Shown here: piece after piece, positions 1 through 9,544 of the stretch
How positions within the stretch are numbered: the first letter of the stretch is position 1
Layout of the letters: each line of letters starts with the position of its first letter
Assembly: GCA_937141935.1 (NCBI GenBank)
Contig: CAKZQS010000013.1
Span: 1-47,892, forward strand
Direction: 5' to 3'
Length of the DNA stretch: 47,892 nt
Source of the DNA: an uncultured Ectothiorhodospiraceae bacterium
GTDB taxonomy: Bacteria; Pseudomonadota; Gammaproteobacteria; Nevskiales; Oceanococcaceae
The notes under the pieces: generated by a model
What the model was told of the DNA's origin: nothing
The model's input: only the letters and a program-made list of their open reading frames with translations
Database searches by the model: none
Position numbers and translations under genes: made by a program

Positions 1-24
1 TCTTGGTAGGCGCGATTGGACTCG
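1..24 (-). repeat. Partial copy of tRNA-Val 3' end
   Basis: Bases 1-24 are identical to 193-216, which is the 3' end (T-arm half, acceptor strand, CCA) of the intact tRNA-Val plus a few flanking bases. The match stops inside the T loop. Truncated 3' tRNA copies are typical marks left by elements that integrate in tRNA genes. The window edge prevents seeing whether the copy extends further left. Confidence 0.75.
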
Positions 25-157
25 CCGAATCGGCCACGGAAGGCCGATTCGCAGCCGCGCCGTGAGGCGCGGACCCGTAAGGGCGAGGGCCAGGACGGCC
101 CGAGTGAGCCAACGACGCAGTCGTTGGTGAGAGTCCCGTTGGCCATTGGCGCGGACA
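25..157. other. Hairpin-rich non-coding stretch between the two tRNA-Val 3' copies
   Basis: No convincing gene is present. The stretch is a chain of perfect or near-perfect hairpins: arms CGAATCGGCC/GGCCGATTCG (26-51), CCGCGCC/GGCGCGG with a GTGA loop, CCC/GGG with a GTAA loop, GGGCC/GGCCC, and CCAACGAC/GTCGTTGG (about 108-127). Two of the loops are GNRA-type. It could be a structured RNA, a miniature element, or an eroded piece of a larger insertion; I recognise no family. Confidence 0.4.
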
Positions 158-182
158 CAAAAAACCCGCCATTCGGCGGGTT
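158..182 (-). terminator. Rho-independent terminator after tRNA-Val
   Basis: Arms AACCCGCC (163-170) and GGCGGGTT (175-182) close a 4-base loop. On the minus strand the stem is followed by a run of T (the A run at 159-164). It lies just downstream of tRNA-Val. A T-rich tail on the plus side could make it bidirectional. Confidence 0.8.
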
Positions 183-194
183 CTTTAGTGTTCT

Positions 195-271
195 TGGTAG
201 GCGCGATTGGACTCGAACCAACGACCCCCACCATGTCAAGGTGGTGCTCTAACCAACTGAGCTACGCGCCT
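195..271 (-). tRNA. tRNA-Val(GAC)
   Basis: A complete 77-nt cloverleaf on the minus strand. The acceptor stem AGGCGCG/CGCGCCT is followed by discriminator A and an encoded CCA. The anticodon stem CCACC/GGTGG encloses anticodon GAC, and the T loop TTCGAGT is intact. The core from D arm to T arm closely matches proteobacterial tRNA-Val(GAC). A terminator follows directly, and a truncated copy of the 3' end lies at the window edge. Confidence 0.97.
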
Positions 272-425
272 GCTGTAGCAAGCCGCGCATTATACATGCG
301 CCCGTCGCCGCATCAAGCCACCGCATCAAGCCGCTTTGCCAGCACCGTTGGGCCGGATGGACCGCTGGCCCGGCACTGCCCTACGATCGTGAGTCGCACT
401 GCCACCCGCCGGGTTTGGGTGCGTT

Positions 426-1163
426 GTGCATGGCAGCCTGGGAGGGTGTTTGTTCGGCGAGGACCTCAATCGGATTTATTGCGGGCCGGCACCGCTGCCA
501 GCGGAGGCTTGGACGCGCCTGAACCTGGACCCGCTGCTGCTGCTGGGTCTGGCCCTGATGGCCCTGGCCGTGGGGCGGGACCGGCGCGGTCTGGCCGCGC
601 TTGCGGTGTTGCTGCTGGCCTTTGTGTCGCCGCTGTGCGCCCTGTCCTCGGCCTTGTTCTCGGCACGCGTGGTGCACCACCTGCTGCTGGTGGTCGTGGT
701 GGCCCCCCTGCTGGCGCAGATGCGCCCGGCGCGGTCGACCATGGGGCCCATGCTGCCGCTGGTTCTGTCCTCGCTGGTGCTGTGGGCCTGGCACCTGCCC
801 GCGGCCTACGACGCCGCCCTGCGCAACGTGGCCCTGTACTGGTTGATGCAGGCGACCTTGCTGGGCTCGGCGCTGTGGTTCTGGCGTGCGGTGCTGGCGC
901 CGCAGCGGCCGCTGGTCGACGCCCTGGGCTTTGTCGTCGCCGCCTTCATGCAAATGGGCCTGCTGGGGGCCTTGCTGACCTTCGCTCCCGCGCCGCTGTA
1001 CGCGGCCCACGCCGTGGCTCCCTTGGCCTGGGGCCTGACCCCGCTGGCCGACCAGCAGCTGGGCGGAGTGTTGATGTGGGTGCCGGCCGGCGTGCCCTAT
1101 GCGGTGCTGGCTGTGGTGGTGGCCCGCCGTGGCTGGTCGCGCTTGCAGGGGGCGCCGCCGTGA
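426..1163 (+). CDS. ctaG: CtaG-like cytochrome oxidase assembly membrane protein
   Basis: A 245-residue polytopic membrane protein with at least six hydrophobic segments. It resembles the caa3-type CtaG family, which helps assemble haem-copper oxidases at the cytoplasmic membrane. Supporting landmarks are a conserved VVHHLLL stretch near residue 80 and a WAWHLPAAYDAAL segment near 118. The assignment fits the neighbours, since subunits II and I/III follow within 1.1 kb. The start used is GTG at 426; no strong ribosome-binding site is visible, so the N-terminus may be shorter. The stop overlaps the GTG of the next gene, which suggests translational coupling. Confidence 0.85.
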   Translation: MHGSLGGCLFGEDLNRIYCGPAPLPAEAWTRLNLDPLLLLGLALMALAVGRDRRGLAALAVLLLAFVSPLCALSSALFSARVVHHLLLVVVVAPLLAQMRPARSTMGPMLPLVLSSLVLWAWHLPAAYDAALRNVALYWLMQATLLGSALWFWRAVLAPQRPLVDALGFVVAAFMQMGLLGALLTFAPAPLYAAHAVAPLAWGLTPLADQQLGGVLMWVPAGVPYAVLAVVVARRGWSRLQGAPP

Positions 1164-1672
1164 TCGAGTGGCTGGCGCCGCTGGTCCCGCTGCTCAAGGC
1201 CTTGCACATCGCCGCCCTCAGCCTCTGGTGCGGCGGGCTGCTCGTGCTGCCGGTGATGCTGGCCTCGCACGAGCACACCGACTCGGCGGTGGGCTATCGC
1301 CGGGTGCGTTACGCCGTGCACCTGAGCTACACGCTGGTCGTCACCCCGGCCGGCGTGGTCACGATCATCGCCGGCACCTGGCTGATCCTGCTGCGCGAGG
1401 TCTACGCCCCCTGGCTGTTTCTGAAGCTGGGCTGCGTGGCCCTGCTGGTTGCCGTGCATGCCTGGATCGGCCGGCTGCTGGTGCGCGTGGCGGAATTGCC
1501 GGGGCGGCATCGGCCGCCGCCGCCGTGGTTGCCCTGCGGCATTGTGTTGCTGCCGGTGCTGGCGATCCTGCTGCTCGTGCTGGCCAAGCCCCAGCTGGCC
1601 TGGCTGACGCCGCCCGAATGGCTGCAACAACCGCGGCAGGCTCAGCTGCCCTTCGAGATCCCCAAGCGGTGA
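1160..1672 (+). CDS. CopD-like membrane protein of the oxidase locus
   Basis: 170 residues with four predicted membrane spans. It begins at a GTG overlapping the ctaG stop by four bases. The order of segments (LKALHIAALSLWCGGLLVLP, a YTLVVTPAGVVTIIAGTW helix, then a WLFLKLG helix with a conserved histidine) resembles CopD or HemJ-like membrane domains often seen beside ctaG. A role in copper or haem handling for the oxidase is inferred from family and context only. Its 3' end overlaps the convergent DUF2231 gene by about 31 bases. Confidence 0.7.
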   Translation: MIEWLAPLVPLLKALHIAALSLWCGGLLVLPVMLASHEHTDSAVGYRRVRYAVHLSYTLVVTPAGVVTIIAGTWLILLREVYAPWLFLKLGCVALLVAVHAWIGRLLVRVAELPGRHRPPPPWLPCGIVLLPVLAILLLVLAKPQLAWLTPPEWLQQPRQAQLPFEIPKR

Positions 1673-2157
1673 TCAAAGACCAGCTTTCCGCCATGCCAAC
1701 CGGTAAAGCCCACCAGCACGACCGCCAGGGTGGACAGCAGCAGCCCCTGCGGCAGCACGGCGGCTTCGTAGCCGGAGAGCCGCGCCCCCCAATTGGCGCC
1801 CAGCACAGAGAGCAGAGTGACGGCGATGATGAAGTGCGTCCACGACGCGGCCCGTGCCCGGATGCCCGGCACCAGCAGCAGTTCGGCGGTGCCCGAAAAC
1901 CCGGCCAGCATGCCGAGCCAGAAGCCCGCGCCCACCGCCCACAGCGCCGCGCGGGCCCAGAAGGGGTCGCCGGTGTACCAATAGCCCAGATCGGCCGCGA
2001 AGGTGGCGAAGGTCAGCGCAATGGGGAAGGCCACACTCATCGCGTGGATCGGGTGGCCCAGGATGGCGACCTGGGATTCGGTCTGGTCGAAGCCCGGCTT
2101 TTGCTCGACCGGGTCGATCAGGGTTTGCTTTTGCTCTTGGCGTTGCTCTTCGACCAT
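1642..2157 (-). CDS. DUF2231 family membrane protein
   Basis: 171 residues with four hydrophobic helices. The family signature GHPIHAMSVAFPIAL lies near residue 30, followed by a TAELLLVPGIRARAASWTHF loop. Members recur in oxidase and copper neighbourhoods, but their biochemical role is not established. The ATG at 2157 is the most upstream methionine before the divergent oxidase subunit II gene; the open frame continues further 5' but there lies antisense to subunit II. It is transcribed opposite to its neighbours and overlaps the end of the CopD-like gene. Confidence 0.8.
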   Translation of the reverse strand: MVEEQRQEQKQTLIDPVEQKPGFDQTESQVAILGHPIHAMSVAFPIALTFATFAADLGYWYTGDPFWARAALWAVGAGFWLGMLAGFSGTAELLLVPGIRARAASWTHFIIAVTLLSVLGANWGARLSGYEAAVLPQGLLLSTLAVVLVGFTGWHGGKLVFDHRLGISKGS

Positions 2158-2196
2158 CGCTTCGGGCTCCGGCACCTGGGATTGGCGAGCACCACC

Positions 2197-2844
2197 ATGG
2201 CGCTTGCCGGGTGTACGGGGGCCTTGTCCACGCTGGACCCGGCCGGCCCCGCCGCGGCCGCCATCGCCGAACTGTGGTGGGTGATGTTGGGCGGGGCGGT
2301 GCTGATATTTGCCCTGGTGATGGTACTGCTGGCCGGCGCCTTCCGACAGCGCCCGCCGCCCGAGGCGGACGAGGCCCGCCTGTTGCGGGTCTGGGTCGGG
2401 GGGCTGGGCCTGGCCTTCACGCTGACGGTGTTGCTGGCCCTGTTTGCCTACGGCCTGTGGGTGGGCGCCCAGCTCAAGCCCGCGGCCAGCGCGCAGGTCG
2501 TGCAGGTGCAAGCGGAGGCGCGGCGCTGGAGCTGGCGCTTTCGCTACGCGGACCGGCCCGGCTACAGCAGCGAGAACCTGCTGCACATCCCCGCTGGCCG
2601 GCCGGTTGATGTCGCCATTCGCAGCGCGGACGTGGTGCACAGCTTCTGGGTGCCACGGCTGGCCGGCAAGCTCGATGCCACGCCGGGGCATGTGAAGGTG
2701 CTGCGCATCGAGGCGGCGCAGCCGGGCCGTTACGCCGGCCAAAGCGCCGAGTTCAGCGGCCCCGGCTATCTCGACCACCGATTCACGGTCCTGGCCCATG
2801 ACGCCGCGGGCTGGCAGGCCTTCCTGGCCGGGGAGGGGCCATGA
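2197..2844 (+). CDS. Haem-copper oxidase subunit II lacking CuA ligands
   Basis: A 215-residue subunit II with lipobox LAGC near the N-terminus, two membrane helices (about 25-48 and 66-90) and a C-terminal cupredoxin domain. In canonical subunit II a CuA centre is held by His, two Cys, Glu, His and Met. Here His148 and Glu185 remain, but both cysteines are serine (Ser183, Ser187), and the last His and Met positions are Tyr191 and His194. CuA is therefore almost certainly absent, as in quinol oxidases (CyoA type). ATG 2197 leaves a very short signal peptide; TTG 2182 or an earlier non-ATG start is likely. The stop overlaps the next gene (ATGA). Confidence 0.85.
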   Translation: MALAGCTGALSTLDPAGPAAAAIAELWWVMLGGAVLIFALVMVLLAGAFRQRPPPEADEARLLRVWVGGLGLAFTLTVLLALFAYGLWVGAQLKPAASAQVVQVQAEARRWSWRFRYADRPGYSSENLLHIPAGRPVDVAIRSADVVHSFWVPRLAGKLDATPGHVKVLRIEAAQPGRYAGQSAEFSGPGYLDHRFTVLAHDAAGWQAFLAGEGP

Positions 2845-5306
2845 CGGCGCTGCGCCGGCACCGGCGGCTCGCCGCGATCTGGGCCTCGGAGCCCGGCTGG
2901 CGGGGGCCATTCAGCACGGTGAACCACAGCGACCTGGGGCGCATGTTCCTGGTCACCGCCTTCTGCTTTTTCGCCATTGGTGGCCTGCTGGCCATGCTGA
3001 TTCGCGCGCAACTGGCCTCGCCGCAGGCGGCCTTTGTCGACGCGGACACCTTCAGCCAGTTCTTCACGATGCACGGGACCATCATGATGTTCCTGTTCGC
3101 CATCCCGGCCTTCGAAGGGCTGGCGATCTACCTGCTGCCGAAGATGCTCGGCACCCGGGATCTGGCCTTCCCCCGGCTTACCGCCTATGGCTACTGGTGC
3201 TACGTCTTCGGCGGGGGGATGCTGATCTTCGCGCTGCTGGCGGGGCTGGCGCCGCAGGGCGGCTGGTTCATGTACCCGCCGCTGACCGGGCCGGCCTTCG
3301 CGCCGGAGATCAACACCGACTTCTGGCTGATCGGCGTCACCTTCGTCGAGATCTCGGCGCTGGCGGCCGCCGTGGAGATCTGCGTGTCGGTGCTCAAGTA
3401 CCGCGCGCCCGGCATGCGGCTGACCCAGATGCCGGTCTTCGCCTGGTACGCGCTGGTGACGGCCCTGATGATCCTGACCGGCTTTCCGCCGCTGATCCTG
3501 GCCTCGGTGCTGCTGGAGCTGGAGCGTGCGCTGGGCTTGCCCTTCTTCACCCCCGGCGCCGGCGGCGACAGCCTGCTGTGGCAGCACCTGTTCTGGATGT
3601 TTGGGCACCCCGAGGTGTACATCATCTTTCTGCCCGCAGCCGGCGTCGTTTCGACCGTGCTGCCGGTGATGGCGCGCACGCCCTTGCTGGGCTACGGCTG
3701 GGTGGTCGGCGCGGCGGTGGCGCTGGCGTTCCTGAGCTTTGGCTTGTGGGTGCACCACATGTTCACCACCGGCTTGCCCGAGCTGGGCCTGGCGCTGTTC
3801 TCCGCGGCCTCCACGCTGGTGGCGCTGCCCACCGGCGTGCAGGTTTTCGCCTGGATCGGCACCTTGTGGAAGGGCCGGCCGGGGCTGCAGTTGCCCATGC
3901 TTTACCTGCTGGGCTTTTTTGGCACCTTCGTGATCGGTGGGTTGACGGGGGTGATGGTCGCCATCGTGCCCTTTGACTGGCAGGTGCACGACACCGCCTT
4001 TGTGACCGCGCACCTGCACTACGTGCTCTTCGGCGGCTTCGTTTTCCCGCTGCTGGCGGGGCTGTATTACTGGCTGCCGCTGTTCACCGGCCGGCGGCGC
4101 TTCTTTCGCGTGGGCGAGCTGGCCTGCGCGCTGATCTTCATCGGCTTTCACGTCACCTTTCTGGCCATGCACTGGGTCGGCCTGCTGGGCCAGCGCCGGC
4201 GGATCCCCAGCATCGATGCCGACAGTGGCTGGACGCTGATCAACCTGATCTCCTCAGTCGGCGGCTTCGTGCTGGCCATCGGCCTGGCGATGGTGCTGGT
4301 GGATGTGCTGCTGCACGCGTTGATCAACACACGCGCCCGGCGCAACCCCTGGGAGTCCGACGGGCTCGAGTGGGCCATGGTGACGCCGGCACCCCCCTAC
4401 AACTTCGCCAGCCTGCCGCAGGTCGGCAGCCGGCACCCGCTGCACGCGAACCCGGCGCTACCGCTGCAGCTGGCGCGCGGCGAGGGTTACCTGGGCGAGC
4501 CGCGCGAGGGGCGCCGCGAAACCCTGCTGGTGCAGGCCGGCGACGGCCGGCCGGAGGCGCTGGTGGTGTACCCCGGCAACAGCCGGCTGCCCATCACGCT
4601 GGCCGCCGTGACCGGTGCCGCCTTCGTCGGCGTGTTGCTCAAGCAGTGGTGGCTGCTTGCGCTGGGCCTGTCCGGCGTTGTGGCGCTGGCTTGGCACTGG
4701 GCCTGGCCGGCCCGCGCGGTGGCGCAGGACGCGCAGCCCGTGGGGGGCGATACGGCACTGCCGCGGTCCGAGAGCCTGGCGCGACCGCCGGGCTGGTGGG
4801 GTTCGGCTTTTCTGCTCGTGGCCGACGCCACCTTTTTCGCCGCACTGCTCTTTGGCTATGCCTTTTTGTGGACGGTGGCCCCGAACTGGCCGCCGCCGCA
4901 GTGGCTGGCCCCTTCGTTGCCAGCGCTGGGTTTGGGTCTGGGCCTGGGTCTGGCCGGCGCCGCTGGCGCGGCGGCCGGGCTGCGCTGGGCGTGGCGCGGT
5001 GGGCGGCTGTTGTCCGCCGCGGGCCTGCTGGCCCTGGCCCTGGCCTGGTTGCTGCTGCTGCGGCAGGCGCCAGCCGGCAGCAGCCACGCCTACGCCGGCG
5101 CGCTGCTGGTACTGGCCGGGTTTGCGCTGCTGCACCTGGGGCTGGCGGCGCTGATGCAGCTGCGCCTTGCGCTGGCGCAGCGCCGGGGCCGGCTGGGCGC
5201 GGCGCGGGCCGGGGCGCTGGCCATCGCCACCCTGTGGACCGACTTCGCGGCCGGAGTCGGGGCGCTGGGTCTGGCCGTGGCCTACCTGCCGCCGTTGTGG
5301 CAATGA
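2841..5306 (+). CDS. Fused haem-copper oxidase subunit I-III
   Basis: 821 residues. The first ~500 are subunit I with all metal ligands visible: MHGTIMMF (low-spin haem His), GHPEVYIIFLP (CuB His and the cross-linked Tyr, with the proton-channel Glu), LWVHHMFTTG (CuB His pair) and TAHLHYVLFG (haem a3 and haem a His). After a linker, residues ~620-821 form a subunit III-like bundle starting at PPGWWGSAFLLVADATFFAALLFGYAFLW. I-III fusions are known in caa3-type and alternative oxidases. ATG overlaps the subunit II stop and follows a GGGGAGGGG ribosome-binding site. With a CuA-less subunit II, the electron donor is uncertain (quinol or a direct donor rather than soluble cytochrome c). Confidence 0.9.
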   Translation: MTALRRHRRLAAIWASEPGWRGPFSTVNHSDLGRMFLVTAFCFFAIGGLLAMLIRAQLASPQAAFVDADTFSQFFTMHGTIMMFLFAIPAFEGLAIYLLPKMLGTRDLAFPRLTAYGYWCYVFGGGMLIFALLAGLAPQGGWFMYPPLTGPAFAPEINTDFWLIGVTFVEISALAAAVEICVSVLKYRAPGMRLTQMPVFAWYALVTALMILTGFPPLILASVLLELERALGLPFFTPGAGGDSLLWQHLFWMFGHPEVYIIFLPAAGVVSTVLPVMARTPLLGYGWVVGAAVALAFLSFGLWVHHMFTTGLPELGLALFSAASTLVALPTGVQVFAWIGTLWKGRPGLQLPMLYLLGFFGTFVIGGLTGVMVAIVPFDWQVHDTAFVTAHLHYVLFGGFVFPLLAGLYYWLPLFTGRRRFFRVGELACALIFIGFHVTFLAMHWVGLLGQRRRIPSIDADSGWTLINLISSVGGFVLAIGLAMVLVDVLLHALINTRARRNPWESDGLEWAMVTPAPPYNFASLPQVGSRHPLHANPALPLQLARGEGYLGEPREGRRETLLVQAGDGRPEALVVYPGNSRLPITLAAVTGAAFVGVLLKQWWLLALGLSGVVALAWHWAWPARAVAQDAQPVGGDTALPRSESLARPPGWWGSAFLLVADATFFAALLFGYAFLWTVAPNWPPPQWLAPSLPALGLGLGLGLAGAAGAAAGLRWAWRGGRLLSAAGLLALALAWLLLLRQAPAGSSHAYAGALLVLAGFALLHLGLAALMQLRLALAQRRGRLGAARAGALAIATLWTDFAAGVGALGLAVAYLPPLWQ

Positions 5307-5343
5307 GTCGGGACGGGCTTGCGGCAAGCGAGGCCCGTCGGGC

Positions 5344-5970
5344 TTAAGCCGGCGGGTGCAGGCCCGGCGCCGCCTGCAGCTCGTGCTTGCCGGCCAGGTG
5401 CTCCGCGATAAAGGGAAACTGGTCCTCGCCCCAGAAGGCCTCGCCCTCAACCACCATCGTCGGCACGCCAAACACGCCGGCGTCGATGGCCGCCGCGGTG
5501 GCCTGCTTCAGCGCGGCGCGGGCCACATCGCCGTCGGCGGCTTGCAGCAGGGCCGGCGCATCCAGCCCGCGCGCCTGCAGTGCCGCCTGGGCCTGCGCGG
5601 GGTCGGCGATGTCCCGGCCCTCGCTCCATGCGGCCCGGAACAGGCAGTCCACCACGTCGATCTGCCGCGCACCGGCCACTTCGGGCAGCGCCAGGCGCAG
5701 CGGCAATATCGGCTTGAAGGGGTGGATCGGCGGCATGCGCAGCGGGATGCCCCGGGCGCGGGCGCGGCGCTGGATGTCCTTGAAAGTGAAGTCGCGCTTG
5801 GGCGGGATCTGCGCCGGACCCAGGTGGCCCCAGTGGCGCAGCGCCATGATGAAGACCATGGGGCGCGGCCGCAGCGTCAGCCGCTGCGCTGTGCAGAAGG
5901 CCCCGGCCTGCCGCCACGCGAGGTAGGCATAGGGCGACAGGAAGTCAAAGTAGAAATCGAGTGTGCGCAT
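5344..5970 (-). CDS. 2-hydroxychromene-2-carboxylate isomerase-like (DsbA superfamily)
   Basis: 208 residues with a thioredoxin-like fold of the DsbA / GST-kappa group. The N-terminal DFYFDFLSPYAYLA carries the serine that replaces the DsbA CXXC motif. The C-terminal GVFGVPTMVVEGEAFWGEDQ is the cis-Pro loop and terminal motif of the family. Characterised members isomerise 2-hydroxychromene-2-carboxylate in naphthalene breakdown with glutathione. No other aromatic-degradation gene is near, so the true substrate may differ. It converges on the oxidase operon. Confidence 0.85.
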   Translation of the reverse strand: MRTLDFYFDFLSPYAYLAWRQAGAFCTAQRLTLRPRPMVFIMALRHWGHLGPAQIPPKRDFTFKDIQRRARARGIPLRMPPIHPFKPILPLRLALPEVAGARQIDVVDCLFRAAWSEGRDIADPAQAQAALQARGLDAPALLQAADGDVARAALKQATAAAIDAGVFGVPTMVVEGEAFWGEDQFPFIAEHLAGKHELQAAPGLHPPA

Positions 5971-6076
5971 GCGCGGGGTCGGCGGGATCTGCGCCGCAGC
6001 CTACGCCAAGCACCGGGTGGCGGCGAGGGCACGCTGCCCGGTTCGGGCGGCGCGTCCGCGACCCGGGCCCCTGTAT

Positions 6077-8089
<2,013 letters not shown>

Positions 8090-8145
8090 GGCAGGCGGCT
8101 ATGACCTTAGAATGGGGGGCTAAAGTTCCATCAGCAGAGGCCGCC

Positions 8146-9327
8146 GTGAGCATTGCTCTTTCCGACCGCGTCAACCGCATCAAACCCTCGCCGACCCTGG
8201 CCGTAACGGCCCGCGCCGCAGAGCTGCGCGCGCAGGGACGCGACGTGATTGGGCTGGGCGCGGGGGAGCCCGATTTTGACACGCCCGAGCACATCAAGGC
8301 GGCGGCCAAGGCGGCCATGGACGCCGGCCAGACCAAATACACCGCCGTGGGCGGCACCGTGGCGCTGAAGCAGGCCGTGATCGGCAAGTTCTCCCGCGAC
8401 AACGGCCTGGACTACAGCCCCGAGCAGATCCTGGTCAGCTGCGGTGGCAAGCAGAGCTTCTTCAACATGGCCCAGGCGCTGCTGAACAGCGGCGACGAGG
8501 TCATCATCCCGGCGCCCTACTGGGTGAGCTACCCGGACATGGTGCTGGTGGCCGACGGCACGCCGGTCGTTATCGAAACCACGCAGGAGGCGGCGTTCAA
8601 GATCACGCCCGAGCAGCTGGAGGCGGCCATCACGCCGAAGACCCGCCTGCTGGTGCTGAACAGCCCCTCCAACCCCTCCGGCAAGGCCTACAGCCGCGCC
8701 GAGTTCGAGGCGCTGGCCGCGGTGCTGCGCAAGCACCCGGACATCCTGATTGCCACCGACGACATGTACGAGGCCATCCTGTGGACGGCCGAGCCCTTCG
8801 CCAACATCGTCATGGCCGCGCCGGATCTGAAGGACCGCACCATCGTGCTGCACGGTGTGTCCAAGGCCTATTCAATGACCGGCTGGCGCATCGGCTACGC
8901 CGCCGGCCCCGCGCCGCTGATCAAGGCCATGGCCAAGGTGCAGTCGCAAAGCACCTCCAGCCCCTGCGCGATTTCCCAGGCGGCCGCCGTCGAGGCGCTG
9001 AATGCCAGCCAGGACTGCGTGGCCGAGATGGTCAAGGCCTTCCGCGAGCGCCACGACAAGGTGGTGGCCGGCCTGAATGCGCTGCCGGGCGTTGACTGCC
9101 TGGAATCCGACGGCACCTTCTACGCCTTCCCCAACTTCTCCGGCGCAATGCAGGCGCTGGGTTGCGCCACCGACGTGGAACTGGGCGAAAAACTGCTGGA
9201 GGAGGCCGAGGTGGCGCTGGTGCCCGGGTCGGCCTTTGGCACGCCCGGCCACATGCGCCTGAGCTTTGCCACCAGCCAGGAAAATCTGGACAAGGCCATC
9301 GAGCGGCTCGGCCGCGCTCTGGGCTGA
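8146..9327 (+). CDS. aatA: Class I aspartate/aromatic aminotransferase
   Basis: 393 residues, a PLP-dependent class I aminotransferase of the AspAT Ib type that interconverts aspartate and oxaloacetate with 2-oxoglutarate/glutamate. The PLP lysine lies in GVSKAYSMTGWRIGY, and NSPSNPSGKAY and the phosphate-binding region are present; the sequence has full family length. GTG 8146 is chosen because it is preceded by an AGAGG site and begins SIALSDRVNRIKPS, the usual family N-terminus; the frame also has an ATG at 8101 without a good site. TAGAAT at about 8107-8112 may be its -10 box. tRNA-Asn follows 60 bp downstream. Confidence 0.93.
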   Translation: MSIALSDRVNRIKPSPTLAVTARAAELRAQGRDVIGLGAGEPDFDTPEHIKAAAKAAMDAGQTKYTAVGGTVALKQAVIGKFSRDNGLDYSPEQILVSCGGKQSFFNMAQALLNSGDEVIIPAPYWVSYPDMVLVADGTPVVIETTQEAAFKITPEQLEAAITPKTRLLVLNSPSNPSGKAYSRAEFEALAAVLRKHPDILIATDDMYEAILWTAEPFANIVMAAPDLKDRTIVLHGVSKAYSMTGWRIGYAAGPAPLIKAMAKVQSQSTSSPCAISQAAAVEALNASQDCVAEMVKAFRERHDKVVAGLNALPGVDCLESDGTFYAFPNFSGAMQALGCATDVELGEKLLEEAEVALVPGSAFGTPGHMRLSFATSQENLDKAIERLGRALG

Positions 9328-9387
9328 TTCGGGGCCGCTGGGGCGTTGCTCCGGCGGCCAGCGATGCTATACTGCGCGCTTCACGTT

Positions 9388-9463
9388 CCCGAGTAGCTCA
9401 GTTGGTAGAGCAGGTGACTGTTAATCACCGGGTCGGCGGTTCGAGCCCGTCCTCGGGAGCCAA
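9388..9463 (+). tRNA. tRNA-Asn(GTT)
   Basis: A complete 76-nt cloverleaf with acceptor stem TCCCGAG/CTCGGGA, anticodon stem GGTGA/TCACC around GTT, TTCGAGC in the T loop, discriminator G and encoded CCA. It is followed by a terminator and, 80 bp on, by the phage integrase gene. It is therefore the likely attachment gene of the prophage. It is intact, so the element restores its 3' end. Confidence 0.97.
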
Positions 9464-9478
9464 CAATATCAAAGACTT

Positions 9479-9502
9479 AGCCCGCCTCGCGCGGGCTTTT
9501 TC
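9479..9502 (+). terminator. Terminator after tRNA-Asn
   Basis: Arms AGCCCGC (9479-9485) and GCGGGCT (9491-9497) followed by five T. It ends the tRNA-Asn transcript and may be the last host-derived or first phage-derived element. Confidence 0.8.
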
Positions 9503-9509
9503 TTGCCCG

Positions 9510-9544
9510 TGGCGCAAAGTTTTTGCGCCATTTGGCGCAAAAAA
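9510..9544. repeat. Triple inverted/direct repeat of TGGCGCAAA
   Basis: TGGCGCAAA, TTTGCGCCA and TGGCGCAAAA stand in tandem directly after the integrase stop. It could be an integrase arm or excisionase site, or part of a terminator for the leftward integrase transcript. No function can be fixed from sequence alone. Confidence 0.45.

Noticed and set aside
16-252. Open frame across the tRNA-Val region
   Set aside because: It runs through the terminator and antisense to the tRNA; no coding features.
146-1672. 508-residue open frame covering the CopD-like gene
   Set aside because: Its first two thirds are another frame of ctaG; only the part from GTG 1160 is coding.
2766-4172. Long minus-strand frame opposite the oxidase subunit I
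   Set aside because: Composition is an Arg/Gln/His-rich antisense shadow typical of high-GC DNA; the plus strand has complete catalytic motifs.
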